Origin: Gramella sp. MAR_2010_147
GTDB lineage: Bacteria > Bacteroidota > Bacteroidia > Flavobacteriales > Flavobacteriaceae
Assembly (NCBI RefSeq): GCF_900105135.1
Contig: NZ_LT629741.1
Coordinates: forward strand, 1,178,001-1,242,000
Direction: 5' to 3'
DNA: 64,000 nt
This document shows, piece after piece, positions 45,633 to 54,818 of this stretch. The position numbers were made by a program, and so were the translations under genes. Under the pieces are notes generated by a model that was not told where the DNA came from, made no database searches, and saw only the letters and a program-made list of their open reading frames with translations. How positions within the stretch are numbered: position 1 is the first letter of the stretch; each line of letters opens with the position of its first letter.

Positions 45633-46088
45633 ATGAGTAAAAAAGTCGTAAATAAAAACGATCAGGCGGTCGTTAAAAACGTTTTCACCAAGTATCTTGA
45701 AGACAAAGGGCATCGTAAGACACCGGAGCGTTTTGCTATTCTTCAGGAGATCTATAATTCAGACGATCATTTCGATATCGAGTCTCTTTATATTAAAATG
45801 AAGAACAAAAAATATCGAGTGAGTCGAGCCACTTTATACAATACCATAGAATTGTTATTAGAGTGCGGATTGGTTAGAAAGCATCAGTTTGGCCAGAATC
45901 AGGCTCAATATGAAAAATCATATTTTGACCGCCAGCACGATCATATCATACTTACAGATACCGGGGAAGTTATAGAATTCTGTGATCCAAGGATACAGAG
46001 TATTAAACAAACTATAGAAGAAGTTTTTGATATAGAGATCAACAAGCATTCTTTATATTTCTACGGAAACAAAAAATCAACCAATTAA
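45633..46088 (+). CDS. Fur-family transcriptional regulator lacking the structural-zinc cysteines
   Basis: 151 residues. A winged helix (about 15-90; [34 protein letters not shown]) is followed by a dimerisation domain with the His-rich [17 protein letters not shown]. Where many Fur proteins have CxxC here (structural zinc), this protein has TDTGE, and no other CxxC exists. The regulatory metal ligands His/Asp/Glu appear present. Metal specificity (iron, zinc, or peroxide sensing) cannot be decided. purA follows after 12 bases and may be co-transcribed. Confidence 0.88.
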   Translation: MSKKVVNKNDQAVVKNVFTKYLEDKGHRKTPERFAILQEIYNSDDHFDIESLYIKMKNKKYRVSRATLYNTIELLLECGLVRKHQFGQNQAQYEKSYFDRQHDHIILTDTGEVIEFCDPRIQSIKQTIEEVFDIEINKHSLYFYGNKKSTN

Positions 46089-46100
46089 GTTTAGAAATTC

Positions 46101-47372
46101 ATGGCAGTAGATTTACTACTAGGTCTTCAATGGGGGGATGAAGGAAAAGGAAAAATAGTTGACGTTCTTACCTCCAAATACGATATTATTGCACGTTTTC
46201 AAGGTGGCCCCAATGCAGGACATACTCTCGAGTTTGATGGACAAAAGCATGTTTTACACACGATCCCTTCAGGAATATTTCATGATGACAGCATCAACCT
46301 GGTAGGTAATGGCGTGGTAATAGATCCTGTAATCTTTAAGAAGGAGCTGGATAATCTTGCGAAGCATAATATCGATTATAAATCCAAACTCGTAATTTCG
46401 AGAAAGGCACATTTAATACTTCCTACCCACCGACTTCTGGATGCAGCTTCTGAAGCATCTAAAGGGAAAGCGAAAATTGGCTCTACCCTTAAAGGAATTG
46501 GACCAACTTATATGGATAAAACCGGGAGAAATGGTTTGCGTGTGGGTGATCTTGAACTGGAAGACTGGAAAGAAAGATACCGTGCTCTTGCAGATAAGCA
46601 TGAGAAAATGATCGCTTTCTATGATGTAGATATTCAATATGATCTAAAAGAATTAGAGAAAGAATTCTGTACCGCTGTAAAAACACTCAAGGAACTAACT
46701 TTTATTGATAGTGAAGAATACCTCCACCAGGCAATGAAGTCCGGGAAAAGTATTCTTGCGGAAGGAGCTCAGGGATCTCTGCTTGATATCGATTTTGGAA
46801 CCTATCCCTTTGTGACCTCATCTAATACAACTGCTGCAGGTGCATGTACCGGTCTGGGTGTTGCTCCAAGAGAAATTGGGGAAGCATTCGGAATTTTTAA
46901 AGCCTACACCACGAGAGTTGGTAGCGGACCATTCCCTACAGAACTTTTTGACGATGTAGGAGAAAGAATGGGTAAAGTTGGCAATGAATTTGGAGCAACC
47001 ACCGGAAGAAAAAGACGTTGCGGCTGGTTAGACCTTGTCGCCTTGAAATATGCAGTGCAGGTAAATGGGATTACTCAGCTTATCATGATGAAAGGTGATG
47101 TACTTAGTGGTTTTGAAACCTTAAAAGTATGTACTGCGTACAAATATAAAGGTGAAGAAATCACCCATCTTCCATATAATATAGAACCTGAAAATATAGA
47201 ACCTATTTACACAGAAGTAAAAGGATGGAAAGAGGATCTTACCAAAATGACCGATGCTTCTTCTTTACCAAAAGAGTTTAACGACTATGTGGATTTTCTT
47301 GAGAAAGAATTGGAAACACCTATTACAGTCGTTTCTGTGGGACCTGATAGAAAACAGACGATCAACAGATAA
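46101..47372 (+). CDS. purA: adenylosuccinate synthase
   Basis: 423 residues. WGDEGKGK (residues 11-18, catalytic Asp13), GNAGHT-type QGGPNAGHTL, the GTHPYVTSSNT-equivalent FGTYPFVTSSNTTA, and TRVGSGPFPTEL are present. It joins aspartate to IMP with GTP, the first step from IMP to AMP. In some bacteria PurA is a ppGpp target, which makes the RSH-Fur-purA neighbourhood of interest. A symmetric hairpin terminator follows. Confidence 0.97.
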   Translation: MAVDLLLGLQWGDEGKGKIVDVLTSKYDIIARFQGGPNAGHTLEFDGQKHVLHTIPSGIFHDDSINLVGNGVVIDPVIFKKELDNLAKHNIDYKSKLVISRKAHLILPTHRLLDAASEASKGKAKIGSTLKGIGPTYMDKTGRNGLRVGDLELEDWKERYRALADKHEKMIAFYDVDIQYDLKELEKEFCTAVKTLKELTFIDSEEYLHQAMKSGKSILAEGAQGSLLDIDFGTYPFVTSSNTTAAGACTGLGVAPREIGEAFGIFKAYTTRVGSGPFPTELFDDVGERMGKVGNEFGATTGRKRRCGWLDLVALKYAVQVNGITQLIMMKGDVLSGFETLKVCTAYKYKGEEITHLPYNIEPENIEPIYTEVKGWKEDLTKMTDASSLPKEFNDYVDFLEKELETPITVVSVGPDRKQTINR

Positions 47373-47390
47373 GGTAAAATTATCTATACA

Positions 47391-47421
47391 AAAAAAGGCT
47401 GCCAAATGGCAGCCTTTTTTT
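47391..47421. terminator. bidirectional terminator after purA
   Basis: AAAAAAGGCTGCC pairs perfectly with GGCAGCCTTTTTT around AAAT. It lies between purA and the convergent ferritin-like genes. Confidence 0.92.
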
Positions 47422-47444
47422 GTAATTCATTATAGAATTAAATC

Positions 47445-48287
47445 TTATCCTTCATCTGATACGATAAAGAAACCACCAATGGCTAAAACTTCATCCATTG
47501 TTAATGGCTCATCAAATGCTTCCTGTATAGCTTGATCACCACCAAAGTCCTCAAACATTCCAGAAAGATCTACACCTCCCTGTACAAGGTTTGATTCTGG
47601 TGTTTCACCTCCATAAATTGGATCAAAAGCTCCTGGCAAGCCTTGGCTAGACGCATCACCGGATGTTACCCATCCTTTTTGTCCTCTCATTCTTCTTACT
47701 TTAGAAGCATGTCTTGCTTCCACAGAATGGATTTGCAACGCATAATCCAACAAAGTATTATTATTTGCTAGAGCACCAGCCTGTCCTTTATATGCACGAA
47801 CTCCGGTATCTTCAAATCCTTGCGATAACGCCAGAAAAGTTTGATAATTCTCAAAAGTATCTAAATTTAGACCTCCAGGACCGCCTGTAAAATCGAACGT
47901 TGGTTTCTCTACAGCATCATCTCCAAGAGCGGCTAATAAGAAAGCAACATGATCATCTTCATGCTTGGAAATCAATCCGAAAACATCTCTGTCTTCAGCA
48001 GGAATCAAACCATCAGTATCCAAACCTATGTTATAAAATTCTTTTTCAAGATATTCCAAAGTCAAGGCAAAATTTAATACATCAGTTGGTGATGCCTGCA
48101 TAGTAGTTGTAAATGCAGCATTAGCAGCTTTAGTAGATTTACTCATACCAGCTAAACCGAAAGGAATAGAAGCCATTGCAGCTCCCTTACCAAAGGATTT
48201 AAACTGTTTAAAAACGTCTCTACGCGATGCCTTCTCGTCAAAGGAAGCACCGTTAGACATTTTATCTAATATTTTTATAAAACTCAT
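47445..48287 (-). CDS. exported ferritin-like protein (Tat-type leader), second of a pair
   Basis: 280 residues. The leader has a twin-arginine motif SRRDVFK (residues 21-27) before a moderately hydrophobic stretch GKGAAMASIPFGLAG, suggesting export in folded form. The four-helix domain retains a diiron-type ligand set: Glu in LEYLEKEFY, ExxH in KHEDDHV, Glu in GFEDTGV, and ExxH in VEARHAS. This is the ferritin-like (PF13668-type) family, whose members are mostly uncharacterised. It starts 26 bases after the stop of its paralogue. Confidence 0.85.
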   Translation of the reverse strand: MSFIKILDKMSNGASFDEKASRRDVFKQFKSFGKGAAMASIPFGLAGMSKSTKAANAAFTTTMQASPTDVLNFALTLEYLEKEFYNIGLDTDGLIPAEDRDVFGLISKHEDDHVAFLLAALGDDAVEKPTFDFTGGPGGLNLDTFENYQTFLALSQGFEDTGVRAYKGQAGALANNNTLLDYALQIHSVEARHASKVRRMRGQKGWVTSGDASSQGLPGAFDPIYGGETPESNLVQGGVDLSGMFEDFGGDQAIQEAFDEPLTMDEVLAIGGFFIVSDEG

Positions 48288-48313
48288 ATTATATGTTTTT
48301 TAATGTTAGTTAA

Positions 48314-49132
48314 TTACTCAGTAGGCAATTGGTTCGCAGTAAACTCAGTGGTAATAAATCCACCGGCGGCTGCAAGTACATCTGCTGGAGGAGTTGCTTT
48401 GTCAAAAGCAGGTCCAACACCTTCAATCGATACTAAGACTTCATCTCTAGCAAATGCCGTTGGTGTACCCAAAGCAAGATCTGCAAAAGCAGAAGCATGT
48501 CTTGCTTCTACAGAAACTATTTTCCCGGCTAGTAATAAATACGTACCGCCCAATTCTGCATCTACATCAATTAACTTTCCTGCACCATTATATGCGGAAA
48601 CACCTGTATCTTCAAGTAATAAAGCTGTGTCTAATACAGACTGTCTGTCATCAAAATTCACTGAGCTAAAATCAAATTCTAAATCTGGTAATATCCCATC
48701 TGGAGCTGCCGCAGTAATCGCTGTTCTAAAAAACTCTCTGTGAATTACCTCGTGATACCAGGTATCTTCAAGAATTTGTTTTTCATCAGAATCATCGGCT
48801 AGACCCATATAATAAGCACCTGCAGTCATTCTGGTATAAAATTCAGCTTCTAGTTGTTCTAGAGCATACGCATAATTTAGAATTCCTAAATTTCCAGGAC
48901 CTAAATCAAATGCTTCTGGTTCCTGTGGTTCTTCCGGCTCTTCTGGCTCCATAGGATTTCCTCCTTGATCACCACCTGGATCAAACATATCATCTTCGCT
49001 ACATCCGTACAGTAAAAAGCTGGAACCGGCAATACCGAGTCCGCTTAGTTTAATGAACTTCCTACGCGAGTTATTCTTCGAACTTTTGGAAGATGCGTCA
49101 ACCACATCAACCTTCACTAAGGGTTTTTTCAT
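48314..49132 (-). CDS. ferritin-like Tat lipoprotein, first of a pair
   Basis: 272 residues. NSRRKFIKLSG (Arg23-Arg24) is a good twin-arginine motif, and the following hydrophobic stretch ends in LLYGC (Cys44), so it looks like a Tat-exported lipoprotein. A Pro/Glu linker (PEEPEEPQEPE) precedes the four-helix domain. The ligand set is Glu in LEQLEAEFY, ExxH in HEVIH, Glu in LLEDTGV, and ExxH in VEARHAS. It shares layout and motifs with the next gene, so they are paralogues in one transcript. Function unknown; metal oxidation or storage at the surface is an inference. Confidence 0.85.
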   Translation of the reverse strand: MKKPLVKVDVVDASSKSSKNNSRRKFIKLSGLGIAGSSFLLYGCSEDDMFDPGGDQGGNPMEPEEPEEPQEPEAFDLGPGNLGILNYAYALEQLEAEFYTRMTAGAYYMGLADDSDEKQILEDTWYHEVIHREFFRTAITAAAPDGILPDLEFDFSSVNFDDRQSVLDTALLLEDTGVSAYNGAGKLIDVDAELGGTYLLLAGKIVSVEARHASAFADLALGTPTAFARDEVLVSIEGVGPAFDKATPPADVLAAAGGFITTEFTANQLPTE

Positions 49133-49155
49133 AATTAAAATTTTAGTTTTCTACC

Positions 49156-49163
49156 GAAACTTA
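49156..49163 (-). promoter_or_regulatory. candidate -7 promoter box (TAAGTTTC) for the ferritin-like pair
   Basis: TAAGTTTC on the minus strand, one base off TAnnTTTG, 23 bases before the ATG at 49132. Confidence 0.35.
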
Positions 49164-49343
49164 CGAACGAAAACAGGATTTGGTTTGGAAGGAAGAGTTA
49201 AGTTTATCTTAAATACCTCAAATTTTAGAAAGCTTTAGGAATCCATCATGTTTTTTAGCCTTTTATTAAGTTAATTTTTCCTTCCAAAGTTTATTATTTC
49301 GATTCAACCTAAAATAAATTCATCTTTAGGATTTTACTTACTT

Positions 49344-51152
49344 TTGAAAAAAAACAACTTGTCTAAATTATTTTCTCTTACTGCGATATTCCTACTCTAT
49401 ACCCTGATTTCCTTTTCTCAGAAGAATCAGGAAATAAATTATGATTCAGATCGAACACTAAAGAACGAACAACGATACCCTGGAGCTCTTATTTTAAGCA
49501 AAGTAGATAACCAGGTTTATTTTGACCACGACGGAATTGAAGTTTGGTGCGATAATGCTGTCTTCTACAAAGAAGCGAATTTCTTTAAAGCCTATGGAAA
49601 TATTCGTATGCAACAGGGTGATAGTGTAAGCATGACCAGCAATTATGCTGAATATAATGGAAATACCGAATTTGCATTTGCCAGTGGCAAGGTTAAAATG
49701 AAAAGACCGCAAACAACGCTTGAAACCGATAGTCTTTTCTTCGACAGAGTGAAACAACAGGCATATTATAGAAGTGGTGGAAAAGTCACAGATACAGCCA
49801 GTGTGCTTACGAGTATTATTGGAAGGTATTTCATGGAAGAAGATAAATACAGTTTTGTGAACGAGGTTGTGGTCACGAACCCGGAATATAAGATCAACTC
49901 TGAGCAACTGGATTTTTATTCTGAAAACGGTCACGCCTATCTCTATGGCCCATCTACCATAGAAAGTGAAACCAGCACCGTTTATTGTGAAAGAGGTTTT
50001 TATGATACAAGGGCAGATAACGGGTATTTCGTAAAAAATTCTCAGATCAATTATGACAATAGAATCCTAAAAGGAGATAGTCTTTACTTTAATAGAAAGA
50101 ATAGTTTTGCTTCAGCTACAAATAATATTAGAGTGATTGACACCATAAATGATAGCAGGGTTAGTGGTCACTATGCTGAAGTTTACCGGGATAAAGATTC
50201 GGTTTTTATAACTAAAAAAGCACTTGCTGCAAGTCTACAGGAACGTGATACCTTATTTATACATAGCGATACGATCATGATCACGGGGAAACCTGAAAAA
50301 AGGGTAATCAGAGGTTTTTACGACGCCAGAATTTTTAAAGAAGATCCTACCGGAGAAAATACGATGAGTGGGAGAAGTGATTCTATTTACTCAGATCAGC
50401 AATCAGGTTTAACAAAGCTAATTAATCTAAGCAGTAGAGGAAATGGAAAACCAGTCTTATGGTCTGCCGAAAATCAAATGACTGGAGATAGTATTCATCT
50501 TCAAAGCAATCCCAGAACAGAACAACTGGATTCATTGCTGGTTTTCGACAATGCTTTTCTTATTCAGAAAGATAGCATAGAAGGTTATAACCAATTAAAA
50601 GGGAAAATACTTACAGGTTATTTCCAGGAAAATGAGCTCTATGAAGTAGTAATAGATAAAAATACGGAGACCTTAAATTATATGCGCAATAGCGAGAATG
50701 AATTAATAGGAATAAATAAAACCCTGGCAAGTTCTATCAAAATTCTTTTCGTAGACCAGCAAATAGAGGATATTTACTATTATAATCAGGTAGACGGAAA
50801 TCTAACTCCGGAAGCCGATTTCCCTCCAAATGCCAGGAAGTTACAAGGCTTTAACTGGCGCGGTGAAGAACGAATACTTTCAAAAGAAGGTTTATTTGAA
50901 GGACAGCCAGAACCAGAATTAACCAGGATTAAAGGAATCCCATTACCTGACGAACCAGATGAATTCTTTGACGAGAGAGAAGAAGATGATCTATTACTGG
51001 ATAAAAATTCCAGACTTAAACCTGAAGTTTTAAAAAACAGAAAAATGGATACCTTAAAATTCAAATCACAGGGCATTCAGGATTCTCTTAAAATTGAGAC
51101 CTCTAAAAAAACTGATTCCCTTCAAGTCATTCTGAATAAAAAAGAAAATTAA
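49344..51152 (+). CDS. OstA/LptA-like lipopolysaccharide-transport protein
   Basis: 602 residues from a TTG at 49344. The leader has Lys/Asn residues, a hydrophobic core and ends near LISFSQ. The rest is a long series of beta strands with LptA-like organisation: VEVWCDNAVFYKEANFFKAYG-like first repeat (about 66-86), DSVSMTSNYAEYNG, and repeated LDFYSENGHAYLYGPSTI-type units. The C-terminal 100 residues are Glu/Asp/Lys-rich. Bacteroidota OstA-like proteins are thought to help carry LPS across the periplasm. The TTG start overlaps a TACTTTTG promoter-like box; TTG at 49359 is an alternative. Confidence 0.82.
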   Translation: MKKNNLSKLFSLTAIFLLYTLISFSQKNQEINYDSDRTLKNEQRYPGALILSKVDNQVYFDHDGIEVWCDNAVFYKEANFFKAYGNIRMQQGDSVSMTSNYAEYNGNTEFAFASGKVKMKRPQTTLETDSLFFDRVKQQAYYRSGGKVTDTASVLTSIIGRYFMEEDKYSFVNEVVVTNPEYKINSEQLDFYSENGHAYLYGPSTIESETSTVYCERGFYDTRADNGYFVKNSQINYDNRILKGDSLYFNRKNSFASATNNIRVIDTINDSRVSGHYAEVYRDKDSVFITKKALAASLQERDTLFIHSDTIMITGKPEKRVIRGFYDARIFKEDPTGENTMSGRSDSIYSDQQSGLTKLINLSSRGNGKPVLWSAENQMTGDSIHLQSNPRTEQLDSLLVFDNAFLIQKDSIEGYNQLKGKILTGYFQENELYEVVIDKNTETLNYMRNSENELIGINKTLASSIKILFVDQQIEDIYYYNQVDGNLTPEADFPPNARKLQGFNWRGEERILSKEGLFEGQPEPELTRIKGIPLPDEPDEFFDEREEDDLLLDKNSRLKPEVLKNRKMDTLKFKSQGIQDSLKIETSKKTDSLQVILNKKEN

Positions 51153-51153
51153 A

Positions 51154-52335
51154 TTGAAGGAGGATTTCATTAAATATCAGGCGCAAACAACCCCTCACCC
51201 ACTCGCATTGGAGGTTTCTCATGCTAAAGGAGCTTATATAATCACTACAGATGGAAAAAGACATCTCGATTTTGTCGCCGGTGTTTCTGCCTGTAGTCTT
51301 GGCCATTCACATTCTAAAGTAGTTTCTGCCATTAAGACACAGGCTGAAAAGTACCTGCATGTAATGGTCTACGGAGAATATGCCCAAAAACCTGCCATAG
51401 ACCTGGCTAAACTGCTCGCAAAACATTTACCAGATTCACTTAATAAAACTTATCTGGTTAATTCTGGAACCGAAGCTATTGAAGGTGCCATGAAGCTAGC
51501 CAGAAGAGCAACAGGAAGAACTGAAATTATCGCTGCCAAAAATGCTTATCATGGAAATACCATGGGCTCGCTAAGTCTTATGGATCTTGAAGAACGGGTG
51601 AAACCCTTTAGACCTCTTTTAGGTGATATTTCATTTATTAAATTTAATAAAATAGCAGATTTAAACAATATCACTTCTAAAACTGCAGCAGTTATTTTGG
51701 AAACTATTCAGGGTGGTGCGGGTTTTATAATGCCGGAAGACAATTATCTTGAGAAGGTTAAAAATCGTTGCGAAGAGGTAGGAGCCCTATTAATCTTAGA
51801 TGAAATCCAGCCTGGATTTGGACGTACTGGTAAACTTTTCGGTTTTGAGAATTTTAATGTAGTGCCTGACATTGTTGCACTTGGAAAAGGAATGGGTGGC
51901 GGCCTTCCCATTGGAGCATTTTCAGCTTCCAGTGAGTTGATGGATCTTCTAAGCGATAATCCAAAACTGGGACACATTACTACCTTTGGCGGAAATCCAT
52001 TAATAGCGGCGGCGGCATTGGCCACTTTGAAAGAAATCACTGAATCTGATCTTATGGCAGAGAGCCTAAAGAAAGAAAAATTATTCAGAAAAAACTTACA
52101 GCATCCTTTAATCAAAGAAATTAGAGGTAAAGGATTAATGTTGGCACTCATCATGGATTCTGCCGAAATTGCCGATTTACTTATTCTAAGAGCTAAAGAA
52201 AAACAACTAATTCTTTTCTGGTTATTGTTTGAAAAGCGTGCAGTACGACTTACTCCACCCTTAACCATTTCTAATGAGGAAATTATGAAAGGATGTGGCA
52301 TTATTGTTGACATACTTGATGAAATTAAAGTATGA
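51154..52335 (+). CDS. class-III PLP-dependent aminotransferase
   Basis: 393 residues from a TTG one base after the previous stop. The fold-type I class-III signature is complete: NSGTEAIEGAMKLARRATG, AYHGNTMGSLS, ILDEIQPGFGRTGKLF, and the PLP Lys245 in LGKGMGGGLPIGAF. Relatives are acetylornithine, ornithine or 4-aminobutyrate aminotransferases; the substrate cannot be fixed from the motifs. It is co-transcribed with the OstA-like gene, with no obvious metabolic link. Confidence 0.9.
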   Translation: MKEDFIKYQAQTTPHPLALEVSHAKGAYIITTDGKRHLDFVAGVSACSLGHSHSKVVSAIKTQAEKYLHVMVYGEYAQKPAIDLAKLLAKHLPDSLNKTYLVNSGTEAIEGAMKLARRATGRTEIIAAKNAYHGNTMGSLSLMDLEERVKPFRPLLGDISFIKFNKIADLNNITSKTAAVILETIQGGAGFIMPEDNYLEKVKNRCEEVGALLILDEIQPGFGRTGKLFGFENFNVVPDIVALGKGMGGGLPIGAFSASSELMDLLSDNPKLGHITTFGGNPLIAAAALATLKEITESDLMAESLKKEKLFRKNLQHPLIKEIRGKGLMLALIMDSAEIADLLILRAKEKQLILFWLLFEKRAVRLTPPLTISNEEIMKGCGIIVDILDEIKV

Positions 52336-52404
52336 GGTTACCGGGTGTTAATTATTTTGTTAACAACAATGTAACATTTCCCCAAAAACACCTTCAATCA
52401 TTTT

Positions 52405-52412
52405 TAACTTTA
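52405..52412 (+). promoter_or_regulatory. candidate -7 promoter box (TAACTTTA)
   Basis: One base off TAnnTTTG, 30 bases before the ATG at 52443. The A/T-rich gap upstream also holds a short TGTTA/TAACA inverted repeat near 52360. Confidence 0.3.
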
Positions 52413-52442
52413 GTACAGTAGAAATCCCTTAATCACTCTCTT

Positions 52443-53840
52443 ATGCAGCTAAGCCATAACGAAGAAGATAATTTCTCACTTACTCGCTTTGAATCCATGC
52501 TTAAAACAAATGATGTTTTGTTCTTCGATTCAAACGAGTTTGAAAATATTATCCATCATTATCTCGAAAATGGTAAGATTTCGCTTGCCAAAAAGGCAGT
52601 AAAAATGGGTCTTGCTCAACACCCTACTTCAGTGAATTTAAAGCTGTTTAAAGTAGAAATACTGGTTTTTGAAGATAAGCTGGATCTTGCAGATGGAATT
52701 TTAAACGAGCTGAAAGAACTGGAATCTTCCAATGAAGAGATTTATATTCAAAAAGCCCAAATCTGTTCTAAGAGAGATATGCATACTGAAGCCATAAAAA
52801 TGCTGCAGGCTGCTTTAGAGATCACGCTGGAAGATGCCGAAATATTTTCCCTGATAGGTATGGAATATCTATTTCTCGAGGATTTTGAGAATGCAAAATA
52901 TAATTTTATGAAATGTCTGGAGGCAGACGAAGATGATTATTCTGCATTATATAATGTAATGTACTGTTTTGATTTTCTTGAACAAAAGACAGAAGCTATA
53001 GAATATTTAAACCTCTACCTGAACAAACATCCTTATTGTGAGGTTGCATGGCACCAGGTAGGTAAGCAATACTTTGATCTTAAAGACTACAATAAAGCAC
53101 TGGCAGCATTTGATTTTGCCATTATAAGTGACGACAGGTTTGTAGGAGCCTACCTTGAAAAAGGGAAGGTACTAGAAAAACTTAAGCGTTATAATGAAGC
53201 TATAGAAAACTACAATATCACGTTAGGATTAGACGATCCAACTTCGTTTGCTTATCTAAGAATAGGTAAATGTTTTGAAAAATTAGACTGTGATGATCTC
53301 GCTTTAAAAAACTATAAGCAAACCGTTCATGAAGATCCCTTATTAGATAAAGGATGGATTGCGATCACCGATTTCTATATCAAAAAACTTAATTTCCAGA
53401 AGGCACTTTATTATATAAATAAAGCAATTAATATTGATGAAGAAAATGTGCTTTACTGGAAACGTTATGCTAAAATCAATAGCAGGCTTAATTTCTATGA
53501 AGAAGCAGAGCAGGGTTACAAAAAAAGCCTGGAACTAGGAAACTATGAATTAGAGACCTGGATAAGACGTTGTGATATTCTTATTGGGCTTGGTGAGTAC
53601 GAAACTGCAATAACAAGCATGTTACAGGCTCTGGAATTCTATAATGGCTCTGCGGAAATTGAGTATCGCCTTTCTGGTTTATTCTTTTCAACGAACAAAG
53701 GTGAAAAAGGCTATTTTCACCTTAACAATGCTTTAAAAATAGATTCAGAATACTACATTATTATTGAGGAACTTTTCCCTAATATCTTTGATCGAAAAAG
53801 CGTCAAACAAATTATAAATTCCTTCGTTAAGCTCTCTTAG
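52443..53840 (+). CDS. tetratricopeptide-repeat protein
   Basis: 465 residues without signal peptide or membrane segment, so cytoplasmic. At least ten TPR-like helix pairs run from about residue 45 to 440, for example AEIFSLIGMEYLFLEDFENA, YNKALAAFDFAIISDD, YLRIGKCFEKLDCDDLALKN and FQKALYYINKAINIDEENV. TPR solenoids hold protein partners; none can be named. Such a single-gene TPR protein upstream of DUF368 genes is usual in this family as far as I recall. Confidence 0.88.
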   Translation: MQLSHNEEDNFSLTRFESMLKTNDVLFFDSNEFENIIHHYLENGKISLAKKAVKMGLAQHPTSVNLKLFKVEILVFEDKLDLADGILNELKELESSNEEIYIQKAQICSKRDMHTEAIKMLQAALEITLEDAEIFSLIGMEYLFLEDFENAKYNFMKCLEADEDDYSALYNVMYCFDFLEQKTEAIEYLNLYLNKHPYCEVAWHQVGKQYFDLKDYNKALAAFDFAIISDDRFVGAYLEKGKVLEKLKRYNEAIENYNITLGLDDPTSFAYLRIGKCFEKLDCDDLALKNYKQTVHEDPLLDKGWIAITDFYIKKLNFQKALYYINKAINIDEENVLYWKRYAKINSRLNFYEEAEQGYKKSLELGNYELETWIRRCDILIGLGEYETAITSMLQALEFYNGSAEIEYRLSGLFFSTNKGEKGYFHLNNALKIDSEYYIIIEELFPNIFDRKSVKQIINSFVKLS

Positions 53841-53849
53841 TTATTTTGC

Positions 53850-53857
53850 TACCTTTG
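53850..53857 (+). promoter_or_regulatory. -7 promoter box TACCTTTG for the DUF368-aroE run
   Basis: An exact TAnnTTTG match, 22 bases before the ATG at 53880, directly after the TPR gene stop. Confidence 0.65.
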
Positions 53858-53879
53858 GGCAAATTGATAAAAAAATAAG

Positions 53880-54818
53880 ATGCAGCGAAGTTTTTTGGAC
53901 TACCTTAAGGTTACTCTAAAAGGAATGGCCATGGGAGCCGCAGATGTAGTACCCGGAGTTTCTGGCGGGACTATCGCATTTATTTCAGGAATATATGAAG
54001 AATTGATTTCTACTATTAGTGGAATAAAACCATCCCTGTTATCTACCTGGAAAGAAGACGGTTTTTCAGCAATGTGGAAAGAGATGAATGGGAATTTTAT
54101 TCTGGCTCTTTTTGCAGGAATTCTAATTAGTCTTGTGAGTTTAATGCGTCTTGCCAATTATTTGCTGGATGCACATCCCGTTCTAATATGGTCTTTTTTC
54201 TTTGGGCTTGTACTTGCCAGTATCTGGTTTGTTGCCAAGCAAGTACCCAAATGGAATTTTAAACTAATTACCGCACTTGTTCTGGGTGCCGCAGTCGCTT
54301 TTTATATTGTGAGCCTTCCTCCTCTATCTGCCAGTTCAAGTTCTCTTTTTTTATTTTTTGCCGGGGCTATTGCAGTTTGTGCGATGATATTGCCTGGAAT
54401 CTCCGGTGCTTTTATACTCGTACTCTTAGGGGCATACAAATCTATTACCGAAGCTGCGCACGATTTTGATATTAAAACCTTAGCCATTGTAGGAGTTGGG
54501 GCAATATTTGGTTTGCTTACATTTTCCCGAATTTTAAAATGGCTTTTTGTTCATTATAGTAATATTACATTGGCGGTACTAACTGGATTTATTGCCGGTT
54601 CGCTCAATAAAATATGGCCGTGGAAAGAAACCTTGGAAACCGCTATTTATGGAGACAAGGAAATTGTTCTGAAAGAAGCTTCTGTCCTGCCCTGGAATTT
54701 TAGTGGAGATCCTCAAACCTTATGGGCCATACTTTTAATGCTTGCCGGGTTTTTGCTTATTATTGTTCTAGAACTGGTAGCCAACCAAAATCCAGAATCT
54801 GCCGATGCAGCAAACTAG
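53880..54818 (+). CDS. DUF368-family membrane protein (first of two)
   Basis: 312 residues with eight or nine membrane helices. The family signature is GMAMGAADVVPGVSGGTIAF near the N-terminus, and a related ILPGISGAFILVLLGAYKSI lies halfway, giving an internal two-fold pattern as in many transporters. Recent work on DUF368 proteins points to translocation of undecaprenyl phosphate or similar lipid carriers across the membrane; I apply this by family only. Its 3' end overlaps the second DUF368 gene by 14 bases. Confidence 0.9.
   Translation: MQRSFLDYLKVTLKGMAMGAADVVPGVSGGTIAFISGIYEELISTISGIKPSLLSTWKEDGFSAMWKEMNGNFILALFAGILISLVSLMRLANYLLDAHPVLIWSFFFGLVLASIWFVAKQVPKWNFKLITALVLGAAVAFYIVSLPPLSASSSSLFLFFAGAIAVCAMILPGISGAFILVLLGAYKSITEAAHDFDIKTLAIVGVGAIFGLLTFSRILKWLFVHYSNITLAVLTGFIAGSLNKIWPWKETLETAIYGDKEIVLKEASVLPWNFSGDPQTLWAILLMLAGFLLIIVLELVANQNPESADAAN

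Noticed and set aside
51744..52313. Long open frame antisense to the aminotransferase gene (189 codons)
   Set aside because: The aminotransferase frame has complete family motifs; the opposite frame has no recognisable domain or start context and is a codon-bias shadow.
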